Assembly (NCBI RefSeq): GCF_036227325.1
Contig: NZ_CP109467.1
Coordinates: 6,386,001 to 6,450,000 of the forward strand
DNA from: Streptomyces sp. NBC_01465
GTDB lineage: Bacteria; Actinomycetota; Actinomycetes; Streptomycetales; Streptomycetaceae
DNA length: 64,000 nt
Direction of reading: 5' to 3'
Shown here: in pieces, positions 27,201-34,926 of the stretch
Position numbering within the stretch: the first letter of the stretch is position 1
Layout: the number at the start of each line of letters is the position of its first letter
Made by a program: the position numbers and the translations under genes
Notes under the pieces: generated by a model
Told to the model about the DNA's origin: nothing
The model's database searches: none
What the model saw: only the letters and a program-made list of their open reading frames with translations

Positions 27201-28862
27201 GCCGCCGCCCTTCTTCGGGTCGGCTCCCGCCAGGAAGACGCCGAAGAGCCCGCGGTCGGGGATGGTGCCGCCGGAAGTGACGGCGAGGCGCTGCGCCCCG
27301 GGCCGGCCCGTGACCGTACCGGCGATGCGGTCCCAGACGACGCGCGGCCGCAACTCCGCGAAGGCGTCCGAGGGGTAGCGCCCGGCGAGCATGTCCAGGA
27401 CCGCGGTGAAGGCCGATTCCGGCAGTGAGGCGAAGGGTGCGGCACGCCGGACCACTGCGAGGAGGTCGTCGGCCTGCCAGCTGTCGAGGGCGACCATGGC
27501 GACGAGCTGCTGGGCCAGGACGTCCAGGGGGTTGGCGGGGACGCGCAGCGACTCGATGGAGCCCGTGCGCATCCGCTCGGTGACCACGGCTGCCTGGACG
27601 AGATCGCCGCGGTACTTGGGGAAGACGACGCCCGTGGAGACCGCGCCCACCTGGTGTCCCGCACGGCCCACGCGCTGCAGGCCGGAGGCAACGGACGGCG
27701 GTGACTCCACCTGGATCACCAGGTCCACCGCGCCCATGTCGATGCCCAGTTCCAGGCTGGAGGTGGCCACCACCGCGGGCAGCCGGCCCGCCTTGAGGTC
27801 CTCCTCGACCAGGGCACGCTGTTCCTTGGAGACCGAGCCGTGGTGGGCGCGGGCGAGGAGCGGTGGGGCTCCCTTGGCGGCGCCCGATTCGGCCATCACC
27901 TCCGCCGGCGAGTGCGCTTCGGGCAGCTCCTCGCCGGTGGCGCGCTCGTACGCGATCTCGTTGAGGCGGTTGCAGAGACGCTCCGCCAGGCGGCGGGAGT
28001 TGGCGAAGACGATCGTCGAGCGGTGAGCCTGGACGAGGTCCGCGATCCGCTCCTCCACCTGCGGCCAGATCGAGGGCTTGTCGCCGCTGCCCGAAGCCTC
28101 GGAGGCGGGCGAGCCGCCCAACTCGCCCATGTCCTCGACCGGGACGACCACCGAGAGGTCGAACTCCTTGCCCGAGGGCGGCTGTACGATCTCGGCTTTG
28201 CGCTGCGGCGAGAGATAACGCGCGATCTCGTCCACGGGACGGACCGTCGCCGAGAGGCCGATTCGGCGGGCTGGCCGCGGCAGCAGCTCGTCCAGACGCT
28301 CCAGCGACACGGCGAGGTGCGCGCCGCGCTTGGTGCCCGCGACGGCGTGCACCTCGTCCAGGATCACCGTCTCGATGCCGGTCAGCGCATCGCGCGCCGA
28401 CGAGGTCAGCATCAGGAACAGCGACTCGGGCGTCGTGATCAGGATGTCCGGCGGCCTGGTCGCCATCGCACGCCGCTCGGAGGCAGGGGTGTCCCCGGAG
28501 CGGATGCCGACGCGGATGTCGGGCTCCGGCAGACCGAGCCGTACGGACTCCTGGCGGATGCCCGTGAGCGGGCTGCGCAGATTCCGCTCGACGTCGACGG
28601 CCAGGGCCTTCAGCGGCGACACGTACAGCACCCGGCAGCGCTTCTTCGTGTCCGCGGGCGGCGGCGAGGAGGCCAGGGAGTCGAGCGCGGCGAGGAAGGC
28701 GGCCAGCGTCTTGCCGGAGCCGGTCGGGGCCACGACCAGCACGTCGGAACCCTCGCCGATCGCCCGCCAGGCTCCGTCCTGGGCGGCGGTGGGCGCGGTG
28801 AAGGCCCCCGTGAACCAGGACCTGGTCGCGGGGGAGAAGGAATCGAGCGCTGTCCTCGCCAT
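24243..28862 (-). CDS. lhr: Lhr: large superfamily 2 DNA helicase
   Basis: A 1539-residue ATP-dependent 3'-5' DNA helicase (Lhr-Core plus long C-terminal region). Seen are Walker A APTGSGKT (45-52), motif II DEVH (about 166-169), motif Ia/Ib segments, STIVFANSRRLAERL at the start of RecA domain 2, and motif VI QRVGRAGHQ. The C-terminal half (about residues 900-1539) has winged-helix-like and unassigned sequence typical of actinobacterial Lhr. It probably works in DNA repair with the Nei glycosylase downstream. The ATG at 28862 is chosen over a further upstream ATG at 28919, which would overlap the start of the divergent AraC gene. Confidence 0.9.
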   Translation of the reverse strand: MARTALDSFSPATRSWFTGAFTAPTAAQDGAWRAIGEGSDVLVVAPTGSGKTLAAFLAALDSLASSPPPADTKKRCRVLYVSPLKALAVDVERNLRSPLTGIRQESVRLGLPEPDIRVGIRSGDTPASERRAMATRPPDILITTPESLFLMLTSSARDALTGIETVILDEVHAVAGTKRGAHLAVSLERLDELLPRPARRIGLSATVRPVDEIARYLSPQRKAEIVQPPSGKEFDLSVVVPVEDMGELGGSPASEASGSGDKPSIWPQVEERIADLVQAHRSTIVFANSRRLAERLCNRLNEIAYERATGEELPEAHSPAEVMAESGAAKGAPPLLARAHHGSVSKEQRALVEEDLKAGRLPAVVATSSLELGIDMGAVDLVIQVESPPSVASGLQRVGRAGHQVGAVSTGVVFPKYRGDLVQAAVVTERMRTGSIESLRVPANPLDVLAQQLVAMVALDSWQADDLLAVVRRAAPFASLPESAFTAVLDMLAGRYPSDAFAELRPRVVWDRIAGTVTGRPGAQRLAVTSGGTIPDRGLFGVFLAGADPKKGGGRVGELDEEMVYESRVGDVFTLGTTSWRIQDITRDRVLVTPAPGVPGRLPFWKGDQLGRPLELGRAVGAFLREVGRLTPEDARLRLLAAGLDAWAADNVLSYLDEQRRACGHIPDDRTIVVERFRDELGDWRVVVHSPFGAQVHAPWALALGAKLSERYGMDAQVMHADDGIVLRLPDADLMDFGPDSDPAAQGTEYDSEQAPLGAADVAFDKGEVNQIVTDQVGGSALFASRFRECAARALLLPRRSPGKRTPLWQQRQRASQLLQVASEFGSFPIVLEAVRECLQDVFDVPGLTELMGDIESRRVRLVEVTTTEPSPFARSLLFGYVAQFLYEGDSPLAERRAAALSLDSRLLAELLGQAELRELLDPEVLTELERELQWLTEDRRIKDAEGVADLLRLLGPLTEAELTERGADPQWPRDLVSARRAIAVRIAGADHWASVEDAGRLRDALGTALPVGVPEAFTEPVKDPLGDLLSRYARTHGPFTSSQAAARFGLGSAVTDGALQRLAAAGRVVQGEFHPSGIGQEWCDATVLRRLRRRSLAALRHELEPVPPAALATFLPQWQHLGSNSLRGIDGLARAIEQLQGAPVPASALEKLILPSRVSGYTPALLDELTTTGEVVWAGAGALAGKDGWISLYLADAAPLLLPPPHPLELSALHESVLKTLAPGYGLFFRQIADEIRATTHPDCTDPQLADAIWELAWSGRLTNDTLAPLRSLLGSGRTAGSTAHRAKRTIPRGRYGTLTAAARPASRTGPPTVSGRWSLLPVHEPDPTHRAHALARTLLDRHGVVTRGAVAAEGVEGGFSAVYRILSAFEDSGQARRGYVVEGLGAAQFAMDGAVDRLRAAATARDRTESGSDPRALVLAAADPANAYGAALPWPESPADAGHKPGRKAGSLVVLVDGELTLYMERGGKSLLAWPTDPEDPALLAAARALAAAATAGSLGTITVERTNGTPALTSPLGRTLESAGFIATPRGLRLRA

Positions 28863-28917
28863 GCCCCCATCGTGCACCCTACCACTGACAACCGCCCGGA
28901 CCTGCGAGAATCGATGC

Positions 28918-29769
28918 ATGGGCGAGGGGGAACAGGCGCGGTACTGGAGTTACGAGCAGCTGCCGGGAGTCGATCTGCTCCGTGCCCGCTACATCGGGCA
29001 CACCTTCCCCCGGCACAGCCACGAGGGGTATGTCTTCGGCACGATCAGCTACGGAGTCGAGGACGTCGGCCTGCCCGGTGGGACCGTGCACGCAGGTCCC
29101 GGCACCGTCGTCATGATCAACCCGGAGGTTCCGCACACCGCCCGCGCCGGAGTCCCCGAGGGCTGGAAGTACGCGACGCTCTACCCCTCGGCCCAGGTGA
29201 TCGCCGACATCGCCGCCGAGACGACATCCGTCCGCGGCACTCCTGGATTCGCCGAGACCGACGTGGTGGACTTCCAGGCCGCCAGACTGCTGCGCGAAGT
29301 GCACCGGGCCGCCGAGGAGGGCAACGCCCTGGCCGCCGACAGTGTGCTGCGGATCATGGTCGCCAGGCTGCTGCGCCTCCACGGACAGACCCTGCCCACC
29401 CTCGCGCCCCGCTCGGCGGGCGCCCGCGACGCAGCCCGGGCACGCGCCGTACTGGAGGAGCGGATGACCGATCCGCCGTCCCTGGAGCAGCTCGCCACCT
29501 CGCTCTCCACCAGCCCGTTCGCGCTGCTGCGCGCCTTCAAGCAGCAGTACGGGATGCCGCCGCACACCTGGCTCACCAATGCGCGCGTCCGCCGTGCCCG
29601 TCATCTCCTGGACGCCGGCACGCCCCCCGCGGATGCGGCCGCCGCCGTCGGTTTCAGCGACCAGCCGCACCTCAACCGGCACTTCACGCGCATGGTCGGG
29701 GTCCCGCCCGGGGCCTATCAGCGCGAGCGCGCAAGAACGTACAAGACGGCCGGGGACCTCCCCTCGTAA
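28918..29769 (+). CDS. AraC-family transcriptional regulator
   Basis: A 283-residue regulator. The N-terminal cupin sensor (about 15-120, HTFPRHSHEGYVFG then GGTVHAGPGTVVMINP and VPHTARAG) precedes a double helix-turn-helix AraC domain (about 175-270) ending with VGFSDQPHLNRHFTRMVGVPPGAY. It sits 10 nt upstream of azlC-azlD and likely controls them. GAGAAT lies 6 nt before the ATG (28906-28911), so the transcript may be leaderless. It is divergent from lhr with only 55 nt between starts. Confidence 0.9.
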   Translation: MGEGEQARYWSYEQLPGVDLLRARYIGHTFPRHSHEGYVFGTISYGVEDVGLPGGTVHAGPGTVVMINPEVPHTARAGVPEGWKYATLYPSAQVIADIAAETTSVRGTPGFAETDVVDFQAARLLREVHRAAEEGNALAADSVLRIMVARLLRLHGQTLPTLAPRSAGARDAARARAVLEERMTDPPSLEQLATSLSTSPFALLRAFKQQYGMPPHTWLTNARVRRARHLLDAGTPPADAAAAVGFSDQPHLNRHFTRMVGVPPGAYQRERARTYKTAGDLPS

Positions 29770-29779
29770 CGTCCCTGGT

Positions 29780-30526
29780 GTGGCAACAGAACAAGCAACA
29801 CCCGAACACATAGACACCGGGGCCGAGGCCGGCGCCAAACCCGACTCGGCCGTCATCAGGGACGCCCTCGGCGTCGGCGTCGCCGTGGGGCTCTCCGGAT
29901 TCGCCTTCGGGGTGACCTCGGCAGGATCCGGGCTCAGCCTCCTGCAGACCTGCGTGCTGAGCCTCCTGGTCTTCACCGGGGCATCCCAGTTCGCACTGGT
30001 CGGCGCGCTCGCGGCGGGCGGCAGCCCGTTCACCGCGGCCGCGGGCGCCTTCTTCCTGGGCGTACGGAACACCTTCTACGGGCTCCGGCTCTCCCAGCTC
30101 CTGGCCCTGCCGCGCGTGGTGCGCCCCTTCGCCGCGCACTGGGTGATCGACGAGACCGCGGCCGTCACGCTCGCCCAGCCGACCCGGCGCGCCGCCCGGA
30201 TCGGTTTCACCGCCACCGGACTGACCCTCTACGTGCTGTGGAACCTGACCACCCTGATAGGTGCACTCGGCGCGCAGGCCATCGGCGACACCAATGCGTG
30301 GGGTCTGGACGCGGCCGGTCCCGCCGTCTTCCTGGCGCTGCTCGCCCCCATGCTCCGTACGACGACCGAACGGACCGCCGCCGCACTCGCCGTCCTCCTG
30401 GGCCTCGGCCTCCTGCCGGTGCTGCCCGCCGGAGTGCCCGTCCTGGTCGCCGCACTCGCCGCGCCCGCCGTGCTCTTCCTCAAGGGACGCACGATGACCA
30501 ACCCTGCCAAGGAGGAGGACCGTTGA
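29780..30526 (+). CDS. azlC: AzlC-family branched-chain amino acid exporter, large subunit
   Basis: A 248-residue integral membrane protein of the LIV-E (AzlC) family with about seven hydrophobic segments. The start GFAFGVTSAGSGLS...TGASQFA and the GVRNTFYG loop are family hallmarks. It pairs with AzlD to export branched-chain amino acids. GTG 29780 has no clear ribosome binding site and follows the araC stop by 10 nt, so translation may depend on the upstream gene. The stop overlaps the azlD start. Confidence 0.88.
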   Translation: MATEQATPEHIDTGAEAGAKPDSAVIRDALGVGVAVGLSGFAFGVTSAGSGLSLLQTCVLSLLVFTGASQFALVGALAAGGSPFTAAAGAFFLGVRNTFYGLRLSQLLALPRVVRPFAAHWVIDETAAVTLAQPTRRAARIGFTATGLTLYVLWNLTTLIGALGAQAIGDTNAWGLDAAGPAVFLALLAPMLRTTTERTAAALAVLLGLGLLPVLPAGVPVLVAALAAPAVLFLKGRTMTNPAKEEDR

Positions 30527-30828
30527 ACATCTGGATCGCCATCGTCGCGACCGCCGTCGGCTGCTATCTCGTCAAGCTGCTCGGGCTGCTCGTCCCTGCG
30601 GGCGTACTGGAGAAGCCGCTGGTCAAGCAGTTGTCCGCGCTGCTTCCTGTCGCTCTGCTGGCCGCACTCACCGCTCAGCAGACCTTCGGCGACGGCCAGC
30701 ACCTTGTACTGGACGCGCGGGGCGCGGGGCTCGCGGCGGCGGCGCTCGCTCTGGTGCTGCGCGCCCCCTTCCTGGTGGTCGTCGCGGCCGCCGTGGTGGT
30801 CACGGCAGGTGTACGGGCGCTGGGCTGA
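30523..30828 (+). CDS. azlD: AzlD-family branched-chain amino acid exporter, small subunit
   Basis: A 101-residue protein with four hydrophobic segments (AzlD family), the usual partner of AzlC. The start is a TTG at 30523 overlapping the azlC stop (TTGA) and preceded by GGAGGAGGA with close to ideal spacing, which settles an otherwise weak start codon. Confidence 0.88.
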   Translation: MNIWIAIVATAVGCYLVKLLGLLVPAGVLEKPLVKQLSALLPVALLAALTAQQTFGDGQHLVLDARGAGLAAAALALVLRAPFLVVVAAAVVVTAGVRALG

Positions 30829-30852
30829 ACCCCGCACCCGTACACACGCTCC

Positions 30853-31749
30853 TCAGTGCGCGGGGGAGAGGGCAGGCGCGCCCGTCTCCGCCACACCGAG
30901 GCGTCCCGCGTCCCGCTCCGGCCGCAGCAGGAACACGGCGAGCACTCCGGCCACCGCGACCAGGCCCGCCATCAGCAGATACGCCGTGTGGTAGCCGGCC
31001 GCCGTGGTCGCCGCCCCGTCCACCAGACGGCCTGTGACCATCGGCGAGAGGATGCCGGCGAGCGCGTAGACGAAGGCCAGCGCGCCGAGTGCCACGCCCC
31101 GCTGCGAGGGCGGGGTGATCCGGGCACAGGCCGTCTGCGAGATCGTGAGGATCACATTGGTCAGCGCCATCGGGCCGACCATCAGCGCGATCTTCACGCC
31201 GACCGCGTCGACCTGCGCGAACGCGGCGATCGACACGGCCGCCACACACATCACCAGGCCGCCTCCCGCCCCTGCGGCGAACCTCGTCCGCCCGCTGGGG
31301 CGCTGAGCGGCACGCCGGGCGAGCAGACCGTGGGTGAGCAGGACGGCACCGTTGCCGACGGCCACGCCCGTGACGACCGCGCCCGACTGCTTGAGGGTCA
31401 GCCCGGTCACCTTCTGCAGATAGTCCGGCGCCCAGGTCAGGCCCGCCGACAGCATCCAGTAGGCGGCGAAGGCCCCGAAGGCGGCGGTCAGCCACGTGCC
31501 CGACAGCAGGATCCTCCGGTACGGGACGGCAGCCGGATCCGCGGCGGGCGAGGCCTTCTTGAGGAGGGGCGGCGCGAGCGGCCCCTCCTTCGACCGTACG
31601 ATCCAGAAACCCGACCAGACCAGTCCCACGAAGCCCACGATCCCGAACGCCCAGCGCCAGCAGAGCCGTTGGTCGTCGAGTTGTGCAGGGGCGCGGTGGC
31701 CCACTGGCATCCAACGGGCAGGGAATTGAATCTCCGTCCGATAGGTCAC
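30853..31749 (-). pseudogene. MFS transporter, N-terminal half lost
   Basis: The intact part (from about 31680 down to 30853) encodes the second half of a major facilitator: WRWAFGIVGFVGLVWSGFW (the usual end of helix 6), a charged middle loop, and six further hydrophobic segments ending RPERD. A normal MFS protein has about 170-200 more residues and five to six more helices before this point. The sequence upstream of 31690 no longer resembles a transporter, so the frame is called broken. It lies downstream of an alkylsulfatase-like gene on the same strand, suggesting it once imported or exported that enzyme's substrate. Confidence 0.8.
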
Positions 31750-32101
31750 TCGTTCGACGGAACGGGCTGTATTTATTGCCGGAAGCGCGCCGAGCGCGAT
31801 TGTGCCGGACTAGGCTCGGCAGCAAGGTCGCGAGCCCGTTGAAGGCACGAACCGGAGCGATCCGGGGACACGGTTGTAGTTGGCGTTCGAGCGGTCTGGA
31901 GTCGCCGGGTGCGCCCGGCGTGGGGCCTTGTCACCGGTCCCGCACCCGTAGTTCGGGTGGATGCGATCCGTGGCCGTCCCGTCGTCGGGGGTAGCCGGAA
32001 GCGCGAATCGGTGTGGACACGACTGGGCGTACTTGCTCAGTACGCTCACGGCCGAGACGGTGACCAGCATGAAGGCGAGCAGGGGCCAGATGGTGCCTCC
32101 G
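31690..32101. other. Gene-free scar between the MFS remnant and the alkylsulfatase-like gene
   Basis: About 410 nt with no supportable gene on either strand. On the minus strand a short piece near 32090-32025 still encodes a hydrophobic helix (GGTIWPLLAFMLVTVSAVSV) and then runs into unrelated sequence. This may be a remnant of the 5' part of the lost gene. The piece 31735-31900 is less GC-rich than its surroundings (for example TGTATTTATTGCC). I found no transposase, no terminal inverted repeats and no tRNA. Confidence 0.6.
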
Positions 32102-32131
32102 GCCCGGTGCGGTACAGCTGCCGCACCGGGC
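32102..32131 (-). terminator. Hairpin after the alkylsulfatase-like gene
   Basis: GCCCGGTGCGG (32102-32112) pairs perfectly with CCGCACCGGGC (32121-32131) across an 8-nt loop. It starts about 30 nt past the stop of the metallo-hydrolase. Confidence 0.7.
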
Positions 32132-32163
32132 TTGCTCCGGCGCGTGCGCCGTCACCGCGGCCA

Positions 32164-33558
32164 TCACGCCTGCACCTCGCCGCCGCAGTCGCACGTGTCG
32201 TCGTCGACGACGCCCACGCTGATCGCTCCGGCGGCCCGCTTGCGGCCCGCCTCGGTGCGCGTCAACTCGGTCTCGACGTCCGTGCCTTCGGCCACGGCGG
32301 CCGATTCGGCGGCGGCCCAGTTGAAGATCCCGCGCGCCATCGTGGACGTCTCCGTCCGTGCCCGCCGGGCATAGACCTCGGCGCGTATCCGGGCCACCTC
32401 GACATCGGCCGGCGAAGCCAGCGCCGCTGTCTCGGCCAGGTGCGAGGCCAGCCGCAGCTCGCCCTCCGCCAGCAGGGCCGCCGCCCGCCGCGCCAGGACG
32501 AGCGCGCCGCCCGCGGCGGTCGCGAACTCGGCGGCGAGCGCCGCGTCGGGGGCCGGCTTCAGGTGGGCGGGGTTCTGGTCGTACCAGCCGCCCCAGAGCC
32601 GCCACAGATTGCGTACGACGAACTCCGGCTCGTCGTAGGCGGGGTGCAGATAGGGCTTGTCGAGCAGCTCCTGCGGGACTTTCACCCCGTGCAGTACGGC
32701 ATCGAGGCGGTGGCCCGCGTTCATCAGCGCGCGCGTCTGCTCGCAGAGCGACTCCAGGAGGCGTGCCGTGTCGTCAAGCGCCTGGTGGACCCGGCTCGCG
32801 CCGACGATCGGCACCCCGTGTCCCGGCAGCAGCAGCTCCGCGCCCAGCTCCTGCATCGCACGCAGCGCGCGGGCCCAGTCCTCCGGGTAGCGCTGAACCT
32901 TCTGCGGGTTGCCGGCGTTGGGGGAGTTCCAGATGAAGAGGTCGCCCGTGCAGAGCGTCTTGAGCTCGGGGATCCACACATAGGTGTGGTCGTCCGTCTC
33001 CCCGCGCGCGTGGACCAACTCGAAGGTGAGGTCGCCGCGCTCGACGGTCAGACGCTCCGAATAGGTGGTGTCGGGGTAGCGGTAGGCCGTCGGCCACTTG
33101 ATGGACGGGACGCCGAACTGCCTGCGGTTGATCCACGTGTTGTAGCCCGCGGTCTGGATGTAGCGGTCGAAGCGCGCCGTGACCGCCTGGTGCGCGATCA
33201 CCTCGGGCCGTGTGCCGCCCGTCTCCTGGGCCTGCCGGTCGAAGGGCCAGACGCCGAAGATGTGGTCGACATGGCCGTGCGTGTAAACGATCGAGTGAAC
33301 CGGCTGGTCGCTGAAGGCCCGTACCGCGGTGTGCAGTTGCCCGGCCGTACGGAAGTCGCCCGAGTCCACCAGCACCAGTCCGTCCCCGGTGTCGAAGACC
33401 GCGACATTGGCGAAGGCGGGGAAGAAGCCGACCCGGTCGCGGACGGGGACGAGTTCGTCACTCGTGTACGCGCCTGTGTGATGGGCCAGCAGATTCTCCT
33501 CGCCGCGCCACACGCGGTCGATGTATCCGAGGTAGTTCTGCGGGGTGTGCTCGGTCAT
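32164..33558 (-). CDS. Alkylsulfatase-type metallo-beta-lactamase-fold hydrolase
   Basis: A 464-residue protein related to the SdsA1/BDS1 linear alkylsulfatases. The N-terminal MBL domain has the zinc motif THGHVDH (about 100-106), further metal ligands in HARGETDDHT and CTGDLF, and GHG. A helical dimerisation domain follows, with the family signature YDEPEFVVRNLWRLWGGWY. The usual C-terminal SCP2-like domain is missing. Instead there is a short tail with DDDTCDCGG. It probably hydrolyses sulfate esters or a related substrate (inferred). The ATG at 33558 has AAGGAG 8 nt upstream. A longer frame is open but unsupported. It is divergent from a PucR regulator. Confidence 0.85.
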   Translation of the reverse strand: MTEHTPQNYLGYIDRVWRGEENLLAHHTGAYTSDELVPVRDRVGFFPAFANVAVFDTGDGLVLVDSGDFRTAGQLHTAVRAFSDQPVHSIVYTHGHVDHIFGVWPFDRQAQETGGTRPEVIAHQAVTARFDRYIQTAGYNTWINRRQFGVPSIKWPTAYRYPDTTYSERLTVERGDLTFELVHARGETDDHTYVWIPELKTLCTGDLFIWNSPNAGNPQKVQRYPEDWARALRAMQELGAELLLPGHGVPIVGASRVHQALDDTARLLESLCEQTRALMNAGHRLDAVLHGVKVPQELLDKPYLHPAYDEPEFVVRNLWRLWGGWYDQNPAHLKPAPDAALAAEFATAAGGALVLARRAAALLAEGELRLASHLAETAALASPADVEVARIRAEVYARRARTETSTMARGIFNWAAAESAAVAEGTDVETELTRTEAGRKRAAGAISVGVVDDDTCDCGGEVQA

Positions 33559-33675
33559 ACCAGCGGCTCCTTCGGTGCTGTGCGGCAGGTCACGGCAGGT
33601 CACTGCCCCCACGAGTCTCGGACGGGAGAGTGACCTGGGACACCCGCTCTCGTCACACGCGTCCCGCGTGCGTAA

Positions 33676-33689
33676 TGTGACGCGTCACA
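33676..33689. promoter_or_regulatory. Perfect 14-bp palindrome between divergent genes
   Basis: TGTGACGCGTCACA is self-complementary and lies in the 162-nt gap between the alkylsulfatase-like gene and the PucR gene, 31 nt before the PucR start. It looks like a CRP-type half-site pair (TGTGA/TCACA) but with a 4-nt centre in place of 6. It is a candidate operator for the adjacent regulator. Confidence 0.5.
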
Positions 33690-33720
33690 ACCCCTGGGTG
33701 CGGACGGTGAAGGAGAGGCC

Positions 33721-34908
33721 ATGGATCAGCCCCCCGAACTGTCCACCGCGGCCCGTGCCCTCGCCCTGCGCTGCGAGCCCCGGGTCAACGAGCTGGCGCG
33801 GCGCATGGCCCGGGAGTCCTTCGAGGAGCTCCCCGGGTACGCCGAACTCCCCGACGACGTCAAAGACCTGGAGATCGCCGCCACCGCGCGTCACGGCGTA
33901 CGGCTCTTCCTGCGCCGCGTCGCCGAACCGCACCCCAGCCCCGGCAGCCACCGCCTCTTCCGCGAACGCGCCGCCCAGCGCGCCGAGGAGGGCATGCCGC
34001 TCCATCTGCTGCTGCGCACCCACGCACTGGGGATGTACGTGCTGTGGGAGGCCCTGCGCGAAGCCGCGGGACCGGGCGACGAAGCGGCACTGCTGGAACT
34101 CGTCGACCTGCTCCTGCGTTCACACCACACGATCGTCGGCGCCGTCGCCGAGACCTACCTCGACGAGCGGTCGGCGCTCGAGGCCGAACAGCGCGCCCAG
34201 CGCCGCTCCCTGGTCCGTGGGCTGCTCGACGGCATGCTGGCGCCCGGTCATGCCCTCCTGGAGCAGCTCCGGCTCGAGGGACCGGCCCTGGTGCTGGCGA
34301 TCTCGCTGGATATCGGCCCCGCCGCGGCCGAGGGGCCCGTGGCGGTGCGCCGCAGGCTGCGCCGGGTCCAGACGGTCCTCGACCACGCCTTCGGTACGGA
34401 GGTGCTCGCCCTCCTGGACGCGGAGTCGGGGAGGGCCGTCGTACCCAAGGGCTGCGAGCCTCCGGCGGACCTGGCCAGGGCGGTCAGCCGGGCGTGCGGC
34501 CTGGAGGTCCGTATCGCCGCCGTGCCTGCCGACGACCCCGGGGCGATACCGGACGCGGCCCGCACCGCGGGGGAGATCCTGCGCGTCGCGCGCGCCTGCG
34601 GGCTGCCGCCGGGGCTGCACCGCATCGACGACGTCCTGCTGGAGTTCCACCTCTCGCGCCCCAGCGAGAGCAGCCACCGCATCGCCGCCCTGCTCGACCC
34701 GGTCGCCGACCGGCCCGAGCTCATCGACACCCTCCGTACGCACCTCGCCGAGCAGCAGGACCGGCGCGCCACCGCCCAGCGCCTCGGACTGCACCCCAAT
34801 ACGGTCGACAACCGGCTCGCGAAGATCGCCGAGCAGACCGGCATCGACCTGGCCTCGCCGCGCGGCACCGCGCTGGTGATCGCGGCACTGCTGCTGCGCG
34901 AGGAGTGA
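33721..34908 (+). CDS. PucR/CdaR-family transcriptional regulator
   Basis: A 395-residue regulator. The N-terminal helical region (about 1-165) resembles the RsbRD_N-type sensor of these proteins, a degenerate GGDEF-like CdaR region spans about 170-300, and a C-terminal PucR helix-turn-helix (RRATAQRLGLHPNTVDNRLAKI) ends the protein. Divergent orientation suggests that it controls the alkylsulfatase-like gene and the former MFS gene. The ATG has AAGGAGA about 7 nt upstream. Confidence 0.88.
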   Translation: MDQPPELSTAARALALRCEPRVNELARRMARESFEELPGYAELPDDVKDLEIAATARHGVRLFLRRVAEPHPSPGSHRLFRERAAQRAEEGMPLHLLLRTHALGMYVLWEALREAAGPGDEAALLELVDLLLRSHHTIVGAVAETYLDERSALEAEQRAQRRSLVRGLLDGMLAPGHALLEQLRLEGPALVLAISLDIGPAAAEGPVAVRRRLRRVQTVLDHAFGTEVLALLDAESGRAVVPKGCEPPADLARAVSRACGLEVRIAAVPADDPGAIPDAARTAGEILRVARACGLPPGLHRIDDVLLEFHLSRPSESSHRIAALLDPVADRPELIDTLRTHLAEQQDRRATAQRLGLHPNTVDNRLAKIAEQTGIDLASPRGTALVIAALLLREE

Positions 34909-34926
34909 GGGGCGGGCGCCGCCGCG

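Noticed and set aside
31690..32025. Insertion sequence or integrated element at the MFS scar
   Set aside because: No transposase or integrase fragment, terminal inverted repeat, target duplication or tRNA end was found, so only a scar is reported.
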